A stretch of 14,047 bases of DNA from QHXN01 sp040509515. GTDB taxonomy: Bacteria; Acidobacteriota; Blastocatellia; Pyrinomonadales; Pyrinomonadaceae. The notes beneath the pieces were generated by a model, which saw nothing but the letters and a program-made list of their open reading frames with translations, was not told the DNA's origin and made no database searches. Both the position numbers and the translations under genes were made by a program. Shown in pieces: positions 12,243-14,047 of this stretch (positions within the stretch are counted from its first letter, which is position 1; each line of letters begins with the position of its first letter). The stretch lies in contig JBEVKV010000589.1 of assembly GCA_040509515.1 (NCBI GenBank), positions 1-14,047 on the forward strand, read 5' to 3'.

Positions 12243-14026
12243 TCGGACAGGTATTCGGGAACTATAAGGTCACGCAGAAACTCGGCGAGGGCGGCATGGG
12301 CGAGGTCTTCCGCGGCGTGGACATGATGCTTGAGCGCGAGGTCGCCATCAAGTTTCTGCGGCCGGAACTCGCCAGCCAGCAGCAGGTCGTCGAGCGCTTC
12401 CGCTCGGAGGCCGTCACGCTCGCCAAGCTCCAGCACCCGAACATCGCCACGCTCTACAGCTTCATGCGGCAGGGCGACAGCTTCGTGATGGTGCTTGAGT
12501 TCGTCCGCGGCGTCACGCTCGACCACGTCATCCAGCAGCGCGGCGCGATCCCCGTCGAGCAGGCCATCCCCATCTTCTGCCAGATGCTCGACGGCATTCA
12601 GGAGGCGCACTCCGAAGGCATCATCCACCGCGACATCAAGCCCGCCAACATGATGCTCACCGAGCGCGGCACGCTCAAGGTGCTCGACTTCGGCATCGCG
12701 CGCATCCTCGGCACCGCGCGCATGACCCGGCAGGGCAACATCATCGGCACCATCGAGTACATGAGCCCCGAGCAGGTGCGCGGCTTCGAGACCGACGCGC
12801 GCTCCGACATCTACTCTTTGGGCATGCTGCTCTACGAGATGCTCACCGGGCGCTGCCCGTTCGACATCCAGAACGAGTTCGAGCTGATGAAGGCGCAGAT
12901 CGAGCAGTACCCCGTCCCGCCGCGCCAGCTCAACCCGGCCATCCCCGAGGTGGTCGAGCAGGCCATCTGGCGCTCGGTACACAAAGACCCGGCGCAGCGT
13001 TTCCAGAGCGCGTCGGAGTTCCGCGCGTTCCTCCTCAACGCCGGCTTCGCCGCCACAGGCCGCCTTGAGCCGCTGGCGTTCGGCGACCCCAACGCCTTCG
13101 GCACGCGCCCGATTTCGCAGCCGCCGACGAGCTACCCGCCGTCGCCGTTCGCGACGACGCCGATGCAGCCCGGCCTTCACACTCAATCACAACCCGGCAC
13201 GGCCCCCTCGCACCCCGGCGTCCCGCCGGCATCGAACCCGGGGCTCCCGCCGCAGGGCGCGACCGTGCCATCGCAGCCCGGCCTACAGTCCGCGCCGACG
13301 CAAGCGTCGAACCCCGGCCTCGGCGCGTCCGACCCGATGGCCGCGACGCTTATCGACATGCCGGGCGCGCCTGCGTCGGGTGCCGCGAAGGAGACGCGCG
13401 TCGGCCCCGCGCCCACCCCGCAGGCCAACGCCAACGCCGCCGGAGGCGCGAAGGAGACACGCATCGGCCCGGCGCCCGGCGCGGCGCAGCGCCCGCCGCA
13501 AGCGCCGCAAGGGTTCATGCCGCCGCCGCACGCGCAGCAGCAGAAGCAGGGCGGCAGCAAGAAGTGGATTTACATCGCGGGCGCGGGCGTGGCGGCGGTC
13601 ATCGCGGTCGGCGTCGTCGCGGTCGCCGTCGCCTTCTTCGCGTTCTCGGGCTCGAATCAGGGCAAGGCCCCCGTCAAGCCCGCCGCGCTCGCGGAGGAGC
13701 CGGCCAAGCCCGCGCCGCAGCCGACGGTCGAGCCTTCGACGCCGACCGCTCCGCCCGCGGACTCGGCCGCGGGTCAGCCGCCGGCCGGACAGCCCTCGAC
13801 CGGCGGCGGCGCGACGATCACGCCGCCCGCGGGCAGCACGCTCGCGCCCATCGACCTGCCGGCCGGCGGCGGCACGGCCTCCAACGGCTCGACTTCGCAG
13901 GGCGCGAGCCGCCCCGCCTCGCAGCCCAAGGCGGCACAGCCCAAGGCGGCGCAGCCGAAGCAGAACGACGCGGCCGACGCCGCACGCAGGAAGCGCGAGG
14001 CCGCGCTCCGCGCGCTCGACCAGTAA
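12239..14026 (+). CDS. Membrane Ser/Thr protein kinase with long Pro/Ala/Gln-rich linker
   Basis: A 595-residue Hanks-type kinase from the overlapping ATG 12239. The kinase domain (about 9-270) is intact: GEGGMGEVF (16-24), K38 in VAIKFL, E57, IIHRDIKPANMML (128-140) with D132, K134 and N137, DFG at 150-152, and SPE in place of APE (176-178). A low-complexity juxtamembrane linker (about 280-440) contains repeated PGL/PGV units and two copies of AKETR(V/I)GPAP, then a TM helix (about 443-469) and a Pro/Ala/Thr-rich extracytoplasmic tail with three QPK repeats ending RRKREAALRALDQ. No PASTA, PEGA or other sensor domain is recognisable. The stop is doubled (TAATAA). No separate Shine-Dalgarno is needed given the ATGA overlap with PP2C. 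A much longer open frame extends upstream into the PP2C gene, but that part is an out-of-frame shadow. Confidence 0.95.
   Translation: MIGQVFGNYKVTQKLGEGGMGEVFRGVDMMLEREVAIKFLRPELASQQQVVERFRSEAVTLAKLQHPNIATLYSFMRQGDSFVMVLEFVRGVTLDHVIQQRGAIPVEQAIPIFCQMLDGIQEAHSEGIIHRDIKPANMMLTERGTLKVLDFGIARILGTARMTRQGNIIGTIEYMSPEQVRGFETDARSDIYSLGMLLYEMLTGRCPFDIQNEFELMKAQIEQYPVPPRQLNPAIPEVVEQAIWRSVHKDPAQRFQSASEFRAFLLNAGFAATGRLEPLAFGDPNAFGTRPISQPPTSYPPSPFATTPMQPGLHTQSQPGTAPSHPGVPPASNPGLPPQGATVPSQPGLQSAPTQASNPGLGASDPMAATLIDMPGAPASGAAKETRVGPAPTPQANANAAGGAKETRIGPAPGAAQRPPQAPQGFMPPPHAQQQKQGGSKKWIYIAGAGVAAVIAVGVVAVAVAFFAFSGSNQGKAPVKPAALAEEPAKPAPQPTVEPSTPTAPPADSAAGQPPAGQPSTGGGATITPPAGSTLAPIDLPAGGGTASNGSTSQGASRPASQPKAAQPKAAQPKQNDAADAARRKREAALRALDQ
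13379..13478 (+). repeat. Coding repeat: two AKETR(V/I)GPAP units in the kinase linker
   Basis: Two near-identical decapeptides, AKETRVGPAP and AKETRIGPAP, recur 21 residues apart within the cytosolic linker of the second kinase. The DNA is also repeated with synonymous differences, so the peptide, not only the DNA, appears to be maintained. Both have a central Thr next to Arg, similar to KATRV and PATRV in the FHA-protease linker. Confidence 0.7.
13922..13966 (+). repeat. Coding repeat: QPKAA units in the kinase C-terminal tail
   Basis: Three tandem units, QPKAA, QPKAA and QPKQN, encoded by 15-base near-repeats, lie in the extracytoplasmic tail of the second kinase. Pro/Lys/Ala-rich tails can act as spacers through, or contacts with, the cell wall. 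Simple slippage of the 15-base unit would change its length between strains. Confidence 0.65.
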
Positions 14027-14047
14027 TAAGGTCGGAACCGCCTGCGG

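Noticed and set aside
1..14047. CRISPR array, tRNA/rRNA genes, transposase or prophage genes
   Set aside because: No direct repeats with regular unique spacers, no recognisable tRNA or rRNA sequence, and no mobile-element proteins were found on either strand.

Overview
This is a GC-rich bacterial chromosomal window. It is densely packed, with strong G/C preference at third codon positions and short gaps between genes. The gene content suggests a soil- or water-type Gram-negative with abundant Ser/Thr phospho-signalling: two Hanks-type kinases, a PP2C phosphatase, an FHA-protease, a DinB/DUF1572 protein and a Schlafen-AlbA_2 regulator. Acidobacteriota, perhaps Blastocatellia, fits best. That is an inference from gene style, because no rRNA or other taxonomic marker is present.

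Layout. Bases 28-3113 carry two minus-strand genes: a multi-pass ABC-exporter-type permease and, downstream of it, an AlbA_2/ATPase-like regulator. A divergent AT-rich promoter patch near 3146-3152 separates them from plus-strand genes that run to the window end. First come a secreted alpha/alpha-toroid-like protein of unknown function (3176-4330), a DinB-family DUF1572 protein (4393-4932) and folK (4933-5454). A promoter at 5467-5494 then appears to start a unit of a small membrane-anchored Cys protein, panB and panC. PanB consumes 5,10-methylene-tetrahydrofolate, so having folK next door is metabolically sensible. A 468-base non-coding stretch (7666-8133) has a second promoter of the same form, a long leader, and three ACGCGT sites spaced exactly 27 bp apart.

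From 8134 to 14026 lies a signalling cassette: FHA-TM-trypsin-like protease, Ser/Thr kinase with TM and PEGA-like domain, PP2C phosphatase, and a second Ser/Thr kinase with a long Pro/Ala/Gln-rich linker and TM. Writer (kinases), eraser (PP2C), possible reader (FHA) and extracytoplasmic effector (protease) are adjacent and co-directional. I infer that they form one trans-envelope phospho-regulated proteolysis system.

The most unusual non-coding signal is a set of degenerate heptanucleotide repeats at stop codons: 3-30 (direct only), 6687-6766 (perfect 32-bp inverted repeat whose left arm contains the panB stop codon) and 9865-9981 (imperfect inverted repeat). Sequence differs at each site, but 7-base periodicity and placement are shared. 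A 13/14 match to the first repeat lies inside the signal-peptide codons of the secreted protein at 3181-3194.
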